From JAEUMG01 sp046349315 (GTDB taxonomy: Bacteria > Pseudomonadota > Alphaproteobacteria > Rhizobiales > Aestuariivirgaceae): a stretch of 59,363 bases of DNA. The stretch covers positions 1-59,363 of the forward strand of contig JAXMCQ010000030.1 in the NCBI GenBank assembly GCA_046349315.1, given 5' to 3'. A program made the translations under genes and the position numbers. Each line of letters begins with the position of its first letter. Within the stretch, counting starts at the first letter, position 1. The notes under the pieces are model-generated. The model saw only the letters and a program-made list of their open reading frames with translations, ran no database searches and had not been told where the DNA came from. Of the stretch, positions 1 to 8,520 are shown piece after piece.

Positions 1-2
1 TC

Positions 3-2243
3 GCAATCGAGGCCGGCGATCTGATTGCTCTGACCGATTTGGAAGGTCTTCAGCCCTGCGAAGTCCTGTCGGCCGGATCGGATGGGCGGATCGACCTCGG
101 AATTCTCGGCGAGAAGTCAGCTTCCGAGCCTCAAGGCCTAAAGGCATTGTTGGCCGGCGATGGAGAAGGTGCAGAGAAGCTCCGCGCCACGTTTCGGCGG
201 CGGGGGATCGAAATTGCCAACGCCAAGTGTCTTCGCCTCTTCGGCTTTGGTTCGCGGGCCGGAGCAATCGCTACATTTACAGCGCAGAGATCTGGCGTTC
301 TCATCGTGGTTGCGCCTGGCGACGATATGGATGCCGGGCTCCAGAACACCGCCACCGATATCGAGGTGCGAGTCACACGCGCACGGCTGCCAAACGAAAG
401 ACCGGGATTTCGCCTGCCGGAACCATTGGCCGATCCCTTGCAGGATATCCGGATCAAGGCGGCCACCGCGCAAGCCTATGTCGTCAAAGCCGGTGAGTTC
501 ATCCAGGTAATCGACGTGGATGGGCGGCAGTGCACGGATTTCCAGTGCTTCTCATTGCGCAAACTCGACAAGGGACTGGAGAATGCACTCGACGCGACGG
601 TGACCCGCACGCTGACGGGAAGGAGCTATCCGACGCCCGGCCTGCCATCGAAAGCGTTTGGCCGCGACTTCGAACCGATGATCGAGATCGTTCAGGATAC
701 GGTTGGGCGGCATGATGCTTTCGCGACCGCTTGCAACAGCCGCTATTACGACGACATGGGCTATCCGGGGCATGTCAATTGCACGGAGAATTTCAACGAG
801 GCTCTCGCACCTTACGGGATCGACCGCCGCAAGGGCTGGGAAGCTTTGAATTACTTCTACAACACGAATATCGACGCCCATAACCAGCTCTATCTCGATG
901 AGCCCTGGTCGCGACCAGGCGACTATGTGCTGATGCGGGCGCTGACCGATCTCGTCTGCGTCTCGTCCTCCTGCCCCGATGATATCGATGCTGCCAATGG
1001 GTGGGACCCAACCGATATCCATGTGCGGACTTACTCCGACAAACAGAAATTCTCCCGAGCGGTGGCTTTCCGTATGACGCCCGATGCCGATCCCCAAATG
1101 ACGCGGGAAACCGCGTTTCACCCCAGTTTCTCCGCGCTGACGCGCAATTACACCGAGTATCGCGGCTTCTGGCTGCCCACCCGGTTCAACAACACCAATG
1201 CGATCGACGAGTACTGGGCCTGCCGCGAGCGCGTGGCGGTCATGGATCTTTCGCCATTACGCAAGTTCGAGGTGACGGGCCCGGATGCGGAAGCCCTCCT
1301 CCAGTATTGTGTGACGCGCGACATCAGGCGCCTCTCGCCTGGCCAAGTTGTCTACACCGCGATGTGCTACGAGCATGGCGGCATGATCGATGACGGAACC
1401 GTGTTCCGTATCGCCCAGAACAATTTTCGCTGGATCGGCGGGGACGAGTTCTCAGGATTGTGGCTGCGCCAGCAGGCCGAGAAGATGGGCTTCAAGGCGT
1501 GGGTGCGGTCATCAACGGACCAGCTTCACAATATCGCCGTGCAGGGTCCAAAGTCGCGCGAGCTGCTCAGCGAGATCGTCTGGACGCCGCCGGCACAGCC
1601 GGCAATCTCCGAGCTTGAGTGGTTCCGCTTTTCGGTCGGCCGGATCGGGCATTTCGAAGGGCCGCCGATCGTCGTTTCGCGGACGGGGTACACCGGTGAA
1701 CTCGGCTACGAGATTTTCTGTCATCCGAAGGATGCGGAAGCCGTCTTCAAGGCCGTGTGGGACGCGGGCCAGAAGCATGGCATATCGGCTCTCGGCCTTG
1801 AGGCACTCGACATGCTGCGCATCGAAGCGGGGCTCATCTTTTTCAACTACGAGTTCACGGACCAAGTCGATCCGTTTGAAGCTGGAATCGGATTCACAGT
1901 CCCCCTTAAGACCAAGAGCGATGATTTCATCGGCAAGGCGGCGCTACTCGAGCGCAAGGAGCACCCGCGCCACAAACTCGTCGGGCTTGACATCGATTCG
2001 AACGAAACTGTCGGACACGGCGACTGCGTGCATGTCGGCCGGGCGCAGATCGGCGTGGTCACGAGCGGCTGCCGGTCGCCGATCCTGAAGAAGAATATTG
2101 CGCTTGCCCGCGTGGACGTGCAGCACGCAGCGCTCGGAACGGAAGTCGAAATCGGCAAGCTCGATGGCCAGCAGAAGCGACTGCCGGCGAGAATCGTCCG
2201 GTACCCGCATTACGATCCAGAGAAGACACGAGTCCGGGCTTGA
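3..2243 (+). CDS. DUF1989-GcvT fusion protein (5' end outside window)
   Basis: The reading frame is open to the left edge of the window, so this is the 3' part of a longer gene of at least 746 codons. The first third has no domain I can name. It is followed by a DUF1989 (urea-carboxylase-associated) domain at about residues 140-320, with GRQCTDF and the Asn/Cys stretch HVNCTENFN. The last ~370 residues are a GcvT/aminomethyltransferase fold (SPLRKFEVTGPDA, GGMIDDGT, VQGPKSRELL, SRTGYTGELGYEIF), which in this family binds tetrahydrofolate and moves a one-carbon unit from an N-methyl or aminomethyl group. The stop overlaps the TTG start of the kinase gene (TTGA), so the two are translationally coupled. 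The substrate is unknown. The fold assignment is firm, the reaction is inference. Confidence 0.88.
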   Translation, partial: AIEAGDLIALTDLEGLQPCEVLSAGSDGRIDLGILGEKSASEPQGLKALLAGDGEGAEKLRATFRRRGIEIANAKCLRLFGFGSRAGAIATFTAQRSGVLIVVAPGDDMDAGLQNTATDIEVRVTRARLPNERPGFRLPEPLADPLQDIRIKAATAQAYVVKAGEFIQVIDVDGRQCTDFQCFSLRKLDKGLENALDATVTRTLTGRSYPTPGLPSKAFGRDFEPMIEIVQDTVGRHDAFATACNSRYYDDMGYPGHVNCTENFNEALAPYGIDRRKGWEALNYFYNTNIDAHNQLYLDEPWSRPGDYVLMRALTDLVCVSSSCPDDIDAANGWDPTDIHVRTYSDKQKFSRAVAFRMTPDADPQMTRETAFHPSFSALTRNYTEYRGFWLPTRFNNTNAIDEYWACRERVAVMDLSPLRKFEVTGPDAEALLQYCVTRDIRRLSPGQVVYTAMCYEHGGMIDDGTVFRIAQNNFRWIGGDEFSGLWLRQQAEKMGFKAWVRSSTDQLHNIAVQGPKSRELLSEIVWTPPAQPAISELEWFRFSVGRIGHFEGPPIVVSRTGYTGELGYEIFCHPKDAEAVFKAVWDAGQKHGISALGLEALDMLRIEAGLIFFNYEFTDQVDPFEAGIGFTVPLKTKSDDFIGKAALLERKEHPRHKLVGLDIDSNETVGHGDCVHVGRAQIGVVTSGCRSPILKKNIALARVDVQHAALGTEVEIGKLDGQQKRLPARIVRYPHYDPEKTRVRA

Positions 2244-3121
2244 AATTCGACCCGGAAGACCTGATCGACGCCAATGATCTGGCGTCGAAGCCTTACGCTG
2301 TTCAGCGATTGCGCGGCGGCGCGTGGAATGAAGTGTTCCGGATCACCAGCGCTGAGTCCGATATCGTCATCAAACGATTCGTGACGGTGCTCGAAGGCAC
2401 GCTCTTTCCCAATCTGCCAGATGCCGAGGCGCGCGCTCTTGAGCGATTGAGCGGGTTGGCCGTGGCGCCCGATCCGATCAGGTTCTTTCCGGAAACGAAA
2501 TGGGGGCCGGTGCTGATCTATCGCTTCCATGAGGGCGAGAGCTGGAGCAGCAATGTCGGGCTTGTCGCCGACTTGTTCAAACGGAAGCTGCCCGTCGATG
2601 CGGCGGGATTTCGCAAGGTTCCGCTCGATCCCGCCGGCGTGATCGCGGAAGGCGACACGCTGTTTGCACGCTGCAACGACGATCATCGTGTGAGCAGGTT
2701 TCGGCGGGAGCGTCCGCTTGCCAGACCGATGCCGGCTTTGTCGCGCCGCTCCCTGATTCACACCGATGTTGGACCAAGCAATCTGATCAACGGGCCGAAG
2801 GGATTGCGTCTGATCGACTGGCAATGCCCGGCGGCGGGCGATCCGGCCGAGGATGTCTTCAGTTTTCTCACACCGGCCTGGCAGATTCTGAGTTTCCGCG
2901 ATCCTCACAGCGCAGCGGATCGCAGCGCGTTCCTTCGGGCTTACAACGATGCGGCAATGGAGGAACGCCTCAGCATTCTCGAGCCTGCTTTCATCTATCG
3001 CGCCGCCAGCTATTGCTGCCTGCGCTATCAGTTGCTTGAGACGACCGACCCCATGTGGCACGGGCTCTATACGCGTGCTGCCGATGCTTCACTTGAAAGA
3101 CTTGCGGAGATTGCTTCGTGA
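2240..3121 (+). CDS. APH-fold phosphotransferase
   Basis: A 293-residue protein of the aminoglycoside phosphotransferase/choline kinase superfamily. The catalytic loop HTDVGPSN (His174, Asp176, Asn181, Brenner type HxDxxxxN) and the metal-binding IDW (Asp near 194) are intact, so an ATP-dependent kinase of a small hydroxylated or amino compound is expected. It starts with TTG inside the stop of the upstream DUF1989-GcvT gene and ends inside the GTG start of the isomerase gene, so the three were built as one operon. No membrane segment or signal peptide is visible. The phosphate acceptor cannot be told from sequence. Confidence 0.85.
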   Translation: MKFDPEDLIDANDLASKPYAVQRLRGGAWNEVFRITSAESDIVIKRFVTVLEGTLFPNLPDAEARALERLSGLAVAPDPIRFFPETKWGPVLIYRFHEGESWSSNVGLVADLFKRKLPVDAAGFRKVPLDPAGVIAEGDTLFARCNDDHRVSRFRRERPLARPMPALSRRSLIHTDVGPSNLINGPKGLRLIDWQCPAAGDPAEDVFSFLTPAWQILSFRDPHSAADRSAFLRAYNDAAMEERLSILEPAFIYRAASYCCLRYQLLETTDPMWHGLYTRAADASLERLAEIAS

Positions 3122-4157
3122 TTATCGACCTCGCTCTTCATTCCTTCTCATTGTGGCATCATTTTCGCCATGTTCCGGGCTTCGGGCCGATCCAGTATAT
3201 CGATGCCTGCGAGGAACTTGGCTTCACGGGTATCAATCTCTCGCTCAACGATCCCAATTTTCGCCACCTTGGCGGACGCGACACATGGCGGATGGACGAG
3301 GTTCGCAAGCGGCTCGAGCGCTCGGGCCTCAGCCTCGAGATAGACACGAGCGATACCAATCCTGCGCATATGCTGCACATGATCGATGTCGCCCATCGCA
3401 TGGGTGCCAAGTCGATGCGGTTCTACACGCGCCATCACGGCGAACCGCAAGAGATGGTGCGCAAGACGCTCGCCGATCTCTATCAGATTGTCGACCACGC
3501 GCAGCGCCAGGATGTGATTCTCGCGCTGGAAAATCATGAGGACTTCACGGGGCCCGAACTCGCCGCGATGGTCCGTACCGTCGACCATCCCAATCTTCGC
3601 ATCCTCTACGACTACGGCAATTCGCAAATGGTTCTCGAAGATCCGGAAGCGGCGCTCGATGCCACCATGCCCTTCGTCCATTCGGTGCATGCCAAGGACC
3701 ATGTGATGGTGAAGGCTGAAGATTCGCCCCACAATAAACTCACCGTCGCCGGCGTTCCGATGGGGAAGGCTTCCTGCCGCTTCGGCGCCTCACAAAGCGT
3801 CTCCTCGACAATAGCTTGCGCCGGGTGTGCTTCGAGAATGTCTGGGCCTATTCGGCCTTCATTCGCCCACATCGCACGCCATTGCCGGGCGTCGTCCTGG
3901 GCGAAGGCTCGTTCCGCTACGCGCAGCCGCCCTTCGACCCGCAATATCTCATTCTCGATCAATCGACGTTTTTCCGGCGACGATCTGGTGCGGATGGAAG
4001 ATCGCGCTCGATCGCGGAACGGCCTCGTTCCGCATTCTGCTTGTCGAATTGGGCTGCAGCTTCGAAACTTTACCTGCCATTTGATCCAGCTTCCGTGCGG
4101 ATCGCCAAGCGCCAAGAAATGGTCGCTGCCGTCCGGCCACAAGCAGGCGCAAACTGA
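3118..4157 (+). pseudogene. Frameshifted sugar phosphate isomerase/epimerase (AP endonuclease family 2)
   Basis: The GTG start overlaps the kinase stop (GTGA). About 215 residues read as a TIM-barrel xylose-isomerase-like protein (IDLALHSFS, ENHEDFTG, HAKDH). At the G run 3762-3765 the frame changes: homologous sequence continues one base back (GEGFLPLRRLTKRLLDNS, then FENVWAYSAF and LGEGSFRYAQPPF) up to about 3960 and the frame closes at 4157. An intact gene would have five G in that run, so one base has been lost, either in the organism or by a homopolymer sequencing error. Read uncorrected, the first frame stays open to 4392 with nonsense sequence. The 3' end runs into the decayed DUF2332 remnant on the other strand, so the natural stop may also be gone. 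A working enzyme would bind a divalent metal and isomerise a keto-sugar-like substrate. Confidence 0.75.
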
Positions 4158-5050
4158 ATTGTTTCTCAAGCGCTGGATCACTCTCGAACCGCAGCCAAGC
4201 AGGTGGCGATGCATCTGTTGCGCCCTCGCCAATTCGTTCGAGATGGTGACCACGCGCGTTTGCGTCTCCGCCGGAAAATATTGGAAGGCGATCGAGTGCA
4301 TGAGGACTTGGGTTTCGTCCAAGGCGGGTGATGTCGAAATTCGGCGCTCGACCCACGGCGCAGCGTCGGATTGCTCGATGTTAACCGAATGATGCTGTGC
4401 AATGGCGAGAGCCCCCGCTTCAAGACAGGTCAGGCGCTGTATCTGGTCCGGCCAGACATAGGCAAAAAAGCCTTTTTCGGCCGCCACCTGTGGCGCTATC
4501 GACAGGTGCAATATCACAACCCTGACATGACCGGATCATTGGCATCGCGCTTGGCGGCAGCGGACCTTCCCAGCGCGGTTCGAGTGTGAGCAGAGAGTGC
4601 GGGACACCGAAGGGTTGCCCGGCGAAGCGATAGGCATAGCGGTCGAGATTGAGGTTGACCCACCGCTCGCACCAATCTCGCAGAGATGCCATCGGTTGAC
4701 GCGCGCGTGACGCGAGCAGGAGGCCGCTGAAGAGATCGCCGAGCGGCCAGCCTCGTTCGTCTGCGGCGCACTCTTCAGGAGTTCACGAAGATCGTCGCAG
4801 AATGTCGCGAGCACGCGCGACAATTCCTGCCAGAAGCGATCCGCATCAGGAAGCGGATTGGGCGGATAGAACTGCGCAAGCGTCGATGCCCTCCCCGCCT
4901 CACCAGGGCATTGAGGCTGCCGGCAAGGCGCAATGGAACAGGATCGGCACAGGCATTCCGGATCGCCCGGCCAGTCAAAGATCATCTCGCCAATCGCTGA
5001 CGTGCGATCAAGCCGCTCGGCAGCGACGCGGCAAAGAAGCGCGGTAAAAA
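4083..5050 (-). pseudogene. Decayed DUF2332 gene with many frameshifts
   Basis: Reading the minus strand from right to left, pieces of one DUF2332 protein appear in order but in different frames: FDWPGDPE, then ADPVPLRLAGSLNALV, YPPNPLPDADRFW, SAPQTNEAGRSA, NLDRYAYRFAGQPFGV, LTLEPRWEGPLPP, FAYVWPDQIQRLTCLEA, VLMHSIAFQYFP, PPAWLRFESDPALE and GDPHGSWIKW. At least five frame changes are needed to join them, so no functional protein is made. The 5' end is replaced by a palindromic repeat at 5051-5087, directly upstream of the first recognisable residues (FFTALLCRVAAE). DUF2332 proteins have no known function. Confidence 0.8.
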
Positions 5051-5087
5051 AGATGGGTCCCGGCTTTCGCCGGGATGACGATAGTTG
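5051..5087. repeat. Palindromic repeat, type A copy 1
   Basis: A short element containing GTCCCGGCTTTCGCCGGGAT, able to form a CCCGGC/GCCGGG hairpin and flanked by AGATGG and GATGACGATAGTTG. The same element occurs at 35399-35430 (inverted) and 35466-35502, with a degenerate copy near 35589-35626. It sits exactly at the broken 5' end of the DUF2332 pseudogene. Confidence 0.8.
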
Positions 5088-5124
5088 GAGTCTGGACGAC
5101 GACGCGTGAGAAAATGGACGGCTG

Positions 5125-6522
5125 CTATTCAGCCGCCGCCTTGGTTTCGTCCATGAGCCGCTTGGCAAGCGCCTGCTTGTCGGCTGCCGACATTTTCTTG
5201 ATTTCGTTGTTCAGCACGCGCTCGTTGATCGCCTGGTTCCAATAGTCGAGGGCGCCGAAGCCCAAGAGCGCGGCCTTGCCGACGAACTGGCGCAGGACCT
5301 CGTTGGTCGGTCCCATGACCCAGCCCGCCTTGCCGTCGCGCAGATAGCGTTCGATCTCGAGCGGGCGCGGCTTATAAGCCGTGCCGCCGCAGGCATGCAG
5401 CATCTTGTCGGTGACATGCGCCACATTCTTGGCGGCGGCGAACTTCACCTGCCACATCCAGGAGAGATACTGCGCGCGCGGCAGCGCCTTCGTGTCCTTG
5501 TGGATCGACCAGTCGCAATTATTAGTCACGTTATCCATGGCCTGCGCCATCATGAAATCGAAGGAGCGGCAGCTATTGGTGTCGATGATGGCTTCGCCGA
5601 CATAATCCTGGATGGTCGGATAGTCGGCGACGCGCATGCCGACGTCCTTGTGCGTCTTGCCGGTCGTGTGCTTCTTGGCGATGTCGATGAGGGCCATCGA
5701 AATGCCGTTCCAGCAGGCCGACGAGCACAGAAGGAAGAAGGGATCGACGCATTCATCGTTCGACGCCGCGCCGTCGCCCGTGGTTCCGACCAGGCGATCT
5801 TTCGGGATCGTGCAATCGACTTCGATGGGGCCTGACTGGTTGCCGCGCAATCCGAGGCCGTCCCAATTTGACGGATCGGCCTTCACTTCATTGCCCAGGA
5901 TCAGGAAGCAGGACAGGTCGGAATAATTGCCGGCGAAATTGGGCGATGTCGTCTGGATGATGTACCAATCGGCAAAGCCGCCCGAAGTGGTCCAGGACGC
6001 CTTCTTGCGGACCTTCCAGCCATCCTTGGTTTCTTCCGCGCCCGACGAGATCGGATACCAGAAGTGCGAGCCGGTCTCGGGATCGGAATAGGAGAGCGTG
6101 CCGACGAGGCAGTCCTTGTCGATCCGGCGCATGATGTCCTGGATCGGCTTTGAGTCGTGATGGCGGAAGAGCGCGGCGGCGACGGCGCCAAGATGCATGG
6201 TGTAGCACATGGCCGTCGACGGGCAGCCATAACGCGCGATGGTCTCCACCGCCATGGCGGCGGCGACGTGGTTCTCGCCCATGCCGCCCAGTTCCTTCGG
6301 AACGATGAGGCCGAGGAAGCCGTGCTTGGCCAGGAGCTGGAAGTTCTTGCGCGGATACATGAGCTTCTTGTCGCTCTCGACCGCGTTCACGCGCATCTCC
6401 GACGCGCAAAGGTCGATGAGGGTGGCCTGCAGCTTCTTCTGATGATCGGTGAGGGTCCATTGCGGATCCCATTCAGAACCCAGACCCCAGAATGGCTCCT
6501 TGCCCCAAACCTTGTCCGTCAT
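5125..6522 (-). CDS. Acyl-CoA dehydrogenase family flavoprotein
   Basis: A 465-residue protein with the acyl-CoA dehydrogenase architecture: N-terminal helices (LLAKHGFLGLIVPKELGG), a middle beta domain (SDPETGSHFWYP, KASWTTSGGFADW) and a C-terminal helical domain with CGGTAYKPRP near residue 376. The start is supported by AGAGGAAG eight bases upstream. The segment that normally carries the catalytic Glu of short- and medium-chain enzymes (YEGT) reads VMGPTNEV here near residue 404, so ordinary alpha-beta dehydrogenation is doubtful. A flavin monooxygenase or another use of the fold is possible. It is divergent from the gene at 6678, and the shared promoter region contains a phased ACCAAT array. 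Confidence 0.85.
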   Translation of the reverse strand: MTDKVWGKEPFWGLGSEWDPQWTLTDHQKKLQATLIDLCASEMRVNAVESDKKLMYPRKNFQLLAKHGFLGLIVPKELGGMGENHVAAAMAVETIARYGCPSTAMCYTMHLGAVAAALFRHHDSKPIQDIMRRIDKDCLVGTLSYSDPETGSHFWYPISSGAEETKDGWKVRKKASWTTSGGFADWYIIQTTSPNFAGNYSDLSCFLILGNEVKADPSNWDGLGLRGNQSGPIEVDCTIPKDRLVGTTGDGAASNDECVDPFFLLCSSACWNGISMALIDIAKKHTTGKTHKDVGMRVADYPTIQDYVGEAIIDTNSCRSFDFMMAQAMDNVTNNCDWSIHKDTKALPRAQYLSWMWQVKFAAAKNVAHVTDKMLHACGGTAYKPRPLEIERYLRDGKAGWVMGPTNEVLRQFVGKAALLGFGALDYWNQAINERVLNNEIKKMSAADKQALAKRLMDETKAAAE

Positions 6523-6603
6523 GGCTGCTTCCTCTCATATGTTGTCAATGCCCGCGGTTCTGCGCCCGCTGCTTTTTGGGCCGCTCCATTGCGATGGACG
6601 CGG

Positions 6604-6645
6604 ACCAATCCAAACCTTATTAGGCCAATTCCAGACCAATTTGTC
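6604..6645. promoter_or_regulatory. Phased ACCAAT-type box array (putative GntR operator)
   Basis: Four similar boxes begin at 6604 (ACCAAT), 6614 (ACCTTA), 6624 (GCCAAT) and 6635 (ACCAAT), spaced 10, 10 and 11 bases, about one helical turn each. The array lies between the divergent acyl-CoA-dehydrogenase-like gene and the gene at 6678. A matching four-box array at 14950-14990 covers the start of the GntR gene, so that regulator is the natural candidate to bind both. This is pattern evidence only. Confidence 0.5.
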
Positions 6646-6677
6646 TATAGTCTATGCGGGCCGGAAAAGGAGGTTTG

Positions 6678-7250
6678 ATGCGGCGAATTGCCAATGCCGA
6701 AATGCGGGATGCCTTCCTGGGCTGGCAGTGCCGGATCAGGCAAATCGCCATGCGCGAATATGGCGGCCAGCCCCTGCCCGGCATGCGGCCCAGCGTTTCG
6801 ACGCGGAAGGGACAGAGCCTGTCGCCAGGCCTGATCGTATTGCTCCTGCCGCTTGAACCGAAGGAAAGCACGGCGTTCTTCAAGTACCAGGTGCAGAAGA
6901 CCAACGAACTGCAGAAGGCGCGGGAAGCCGGGATCGGCTATCTCGGGGCCGAGTTCTACCAGCTGCCTGAACTTTTCTCCGATGCCATGGCGGCGATATT
7001 CCAGCCCCGTTCGCCATTGGCTGCGGACATGCTCAAGGCCAAGGAGGTCGTGCTCGATTTTGCGCAGTTCAGTCAGAGTTTCCGGATGTTCTGCGCCGTC
7101 CGGCGCCTTGGGCAGCGCGATGCGGCGCGCGAGGCGGCACTCTGGCAGGCCAGGATATTCAAGCGCGACCTGGCCAATGATTGCGAGGTCTTGAGCTTCA
7201 TTCCGGATTGGAAGAGCGCCAATGCCGATCCGCCGGTTCGAGAGCCCTAG
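6678..7250 (+). CDS. Conserved-looking protein of unknown function
   Basis: A soluble 190-residue protein (MRRIANAEM start) with no signal peptide or membrane segment. An upstream in-frame ATG at 6654 exists, but AAAGGAGG ends four bases before 6678 and decides the start there. It contains several Trp, Arg and Gln (GWQCRIRQIAMREYGGQP near the N-terminus, FFKYQVQKTNE in the middle) and no motif that I recognise. It follows the ACCAAT array and is divergent from the acyl-CoA-dehydrogenase-like gene, so both may be controlled together. Confidence 0.7.
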   Translation: MRRIANAEMRDAFLGWQCRIRQIAMREYGGQPLPGMRPSVSTRKGQSLSPGLIVLLLPLEPKESTAFFKYQVQKTNELQKAREAGIGYLGAEFYQLPELFSDAMAAIFQPRSPLAADMLKAKEVVLDFAQFSQSFRMFCAVRRLGQRDAAREAALWQARIFKRDLANDCEVLSFIPDWKSANADPPVREP

Positions 7251-7319
7251 AATATCTGCCCCTCCGTCGTGTAGCCTGCGGCACCGGCGATTGGCGCCGG
7301 ACTTTCTGGGGGAGCTTTC

Positions 7320-7676
7320 ATGATCAGGACGGCAATCATCGGTCTGGCGCTGCTTGGGCTTGCAGGCACCGCATCGGCGCGCGATCTCGGCGGGAATTAC
7401 CGCGCCAACGGCACCAATTTCGACGGCTCGCCCTATAGCGGGACGGCCAACATCCAGATCACCTCGGACACGACTTGCGCGATCACCTGGACAACCGGCA
7501 GCACGAGTTCGAACGGTTTCTGCATGCGCAACCAGGATGCTTTCGCCGCGGGCTATGTGATGGGCGACAGCATCGGGCTCGTCATCTACAAGATGATGCC
7601 GGACGGATCGCTCAACGGGATCTGGACCATTGCCGGCAAGAATGGCGCGGGCACGGAAGTCCTTACCCCGGAATAA
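7320..7676 (+). CDS. Small secreted protein of unknown function
   Basis: A 118-residue protein with a clear Sec signal peptide (IIGLALLGLAGTASA, cleavage predicted after about residue 20) and a GGGGGAG ribosome site. The mature part is Gly/Thr/Ser-rich with alternating beta-like segments (YSGTANIQIT, CAITWTTGS) and two Cys (in TTCAIT and NGFCMRN) that could form a disulfide. It resembles small beta-barrel or lipid-binding-like exported proteins, but I cannot assign a family. It is convergent with the GFA gene at 7677, whose stop codon directly follows. Confidence 0.75.
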   Translation: MIRTAIIGLALLGLAGTASARDLGGNYRANGTNFDGSPYSGTANIQITSDTTCAITWTTGSTSSNGFCMRNQDAFAAGYVMGDSIGLVIYKMMPDGSLNGIWTIAGKNGAGTEVLTPE

Positions 7677-8087
7677 TCAGTCGGGCGGCTCTTCGGGAAA
7701 TTGTTCGGCATTCGGCGGGATGACGAGACCAGGGAGCTTGCGCGATGTCCAGATATGGATGGCGGTCGAGAAATCGACCGGCTGATCGAGCGAGCCGGCC
7801 TTGATCGTAACCGTGTCGGCGGCGCTTGAGCGCTCGTGCCAGAGGCGAGATCCGCAATCGGGACAGAAGGCGCATGTGACCTGGTTTCCACTGTCGGCGA
7901 TGCGAATCCAGCGGCGAGGCGTACCGCCGGTTACGCGAAAGCCGGCGCGCGGCACGATGAACGACATGCCGAAGGCCGATGCGGATTGCTTGCGGCATTC
8001 GCGGCAGTGGCAGGCGTAAAGCGCCAGAGGCTCGCCGGTGCTCTCATAGCGGACGCGTCCGCATTGGCAGCCGCCAGTGCGCGCCAT
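7677..8087 (-). CDS. GFA/CENP-V family zinc protein
   Basis: A 136-residue glutathione-dependent-formaldehyde-activating (GFA) fold protein. The zinc ligands are visible as CQCG near residue 8, CHCRECR near 26-31 and CPDC near 98. Members bind zinc and sometimes glutathione-type thiols; few have proven activity. It is the last gene of the minus-strand operon that begins with the FAD oxidoreductase at 14847 and lies six bases after the small protein gene, so it may deal with formaldehyde or a thiol adduct released by the amine-metabolising enzymes of that operon. That role is inference. Confidence 0.88.
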   Translation of the reverse strand: MARTGGCQCGRVRYESTGEPLALYACHCRECRKQSASAFGMSFIVPRAGFRVTGGTPRRWIRIADSGNQVTCAFCPDCGSRLWHERSSAADTVTIKAGSLDQPVDFSTAIHIWTSRKLPGLVIPPNAEQFPEEPPD

Positions 8088-8093
8088 CGCGGT

Positions 8094-8507
8094 TCAGAAC
8101 TTCCGATAGGCCTTGTTCAGCTGCACCATCGGGTGGTTTGGCGACATCTGGAACTTGATCAGCAATTCACGCGCCATCATGTCGCGATCCTGCTGGTTGT
8201 TCGGCAATTTGACGTTCTTGGGAATGCGCACCCAACCATTGACATTGCGATCGAAGATCGCAGCTTCGCCCTCCTCGTAACCCATATGGACATCCTCAAG
8301 CCAGTTGAGGTCGTCCCAGCCCATGAATTCGAGATAGCCTTTGAGGAAGGGCGTCAGGCGCGTGTAGTCGGGTAACAGGTTCACATCATAGCGATAGCCG
8401 ATATGCTGGCCGATTTCCTTTTCGCGCGCCGAGTCGAGACCGGCCTTGTCCTTGATGAACTGGTCGACCGACTTGATTTCGGAGCCCTTATAGCTGGTGC
8501 CTGCCAT
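8094..8507 (-). CDS. Small protein of the glx operon, unknown function
   Basis: A 137-residue soluble protein starting MAGTSYKG, chosen because GGAG lies seven bases upstream and the longer frame to 8573 would overlap glxD. It is rich in charged and aromatic residues (YLEFMGWDDLNWLEDVHMGYE) and has no Cys or membrane segment. It lies 13 bases behind glxD and six bases before the GFA gene, so it belongs to the same transcript. It may be an accessory subunit of the GlxBCD complex; no family is recognised. Confidence 0.75.
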   Translation of the reverse strand: MAGTSYKGSEIKSVDQFIKDKAGLDSAREKEIGQHIGYRYDVNLLPDYTRLTPFLKGYLEFMGWDDLNWLEDVHMGYEEGEAAIFDRNVNGWVRIPKNVKLPNNQQDRDMMARELLIKFQMSPNHPMVQLNKAYRKF

Positions 8508-8520
8508 CTGAATTCTCCGA

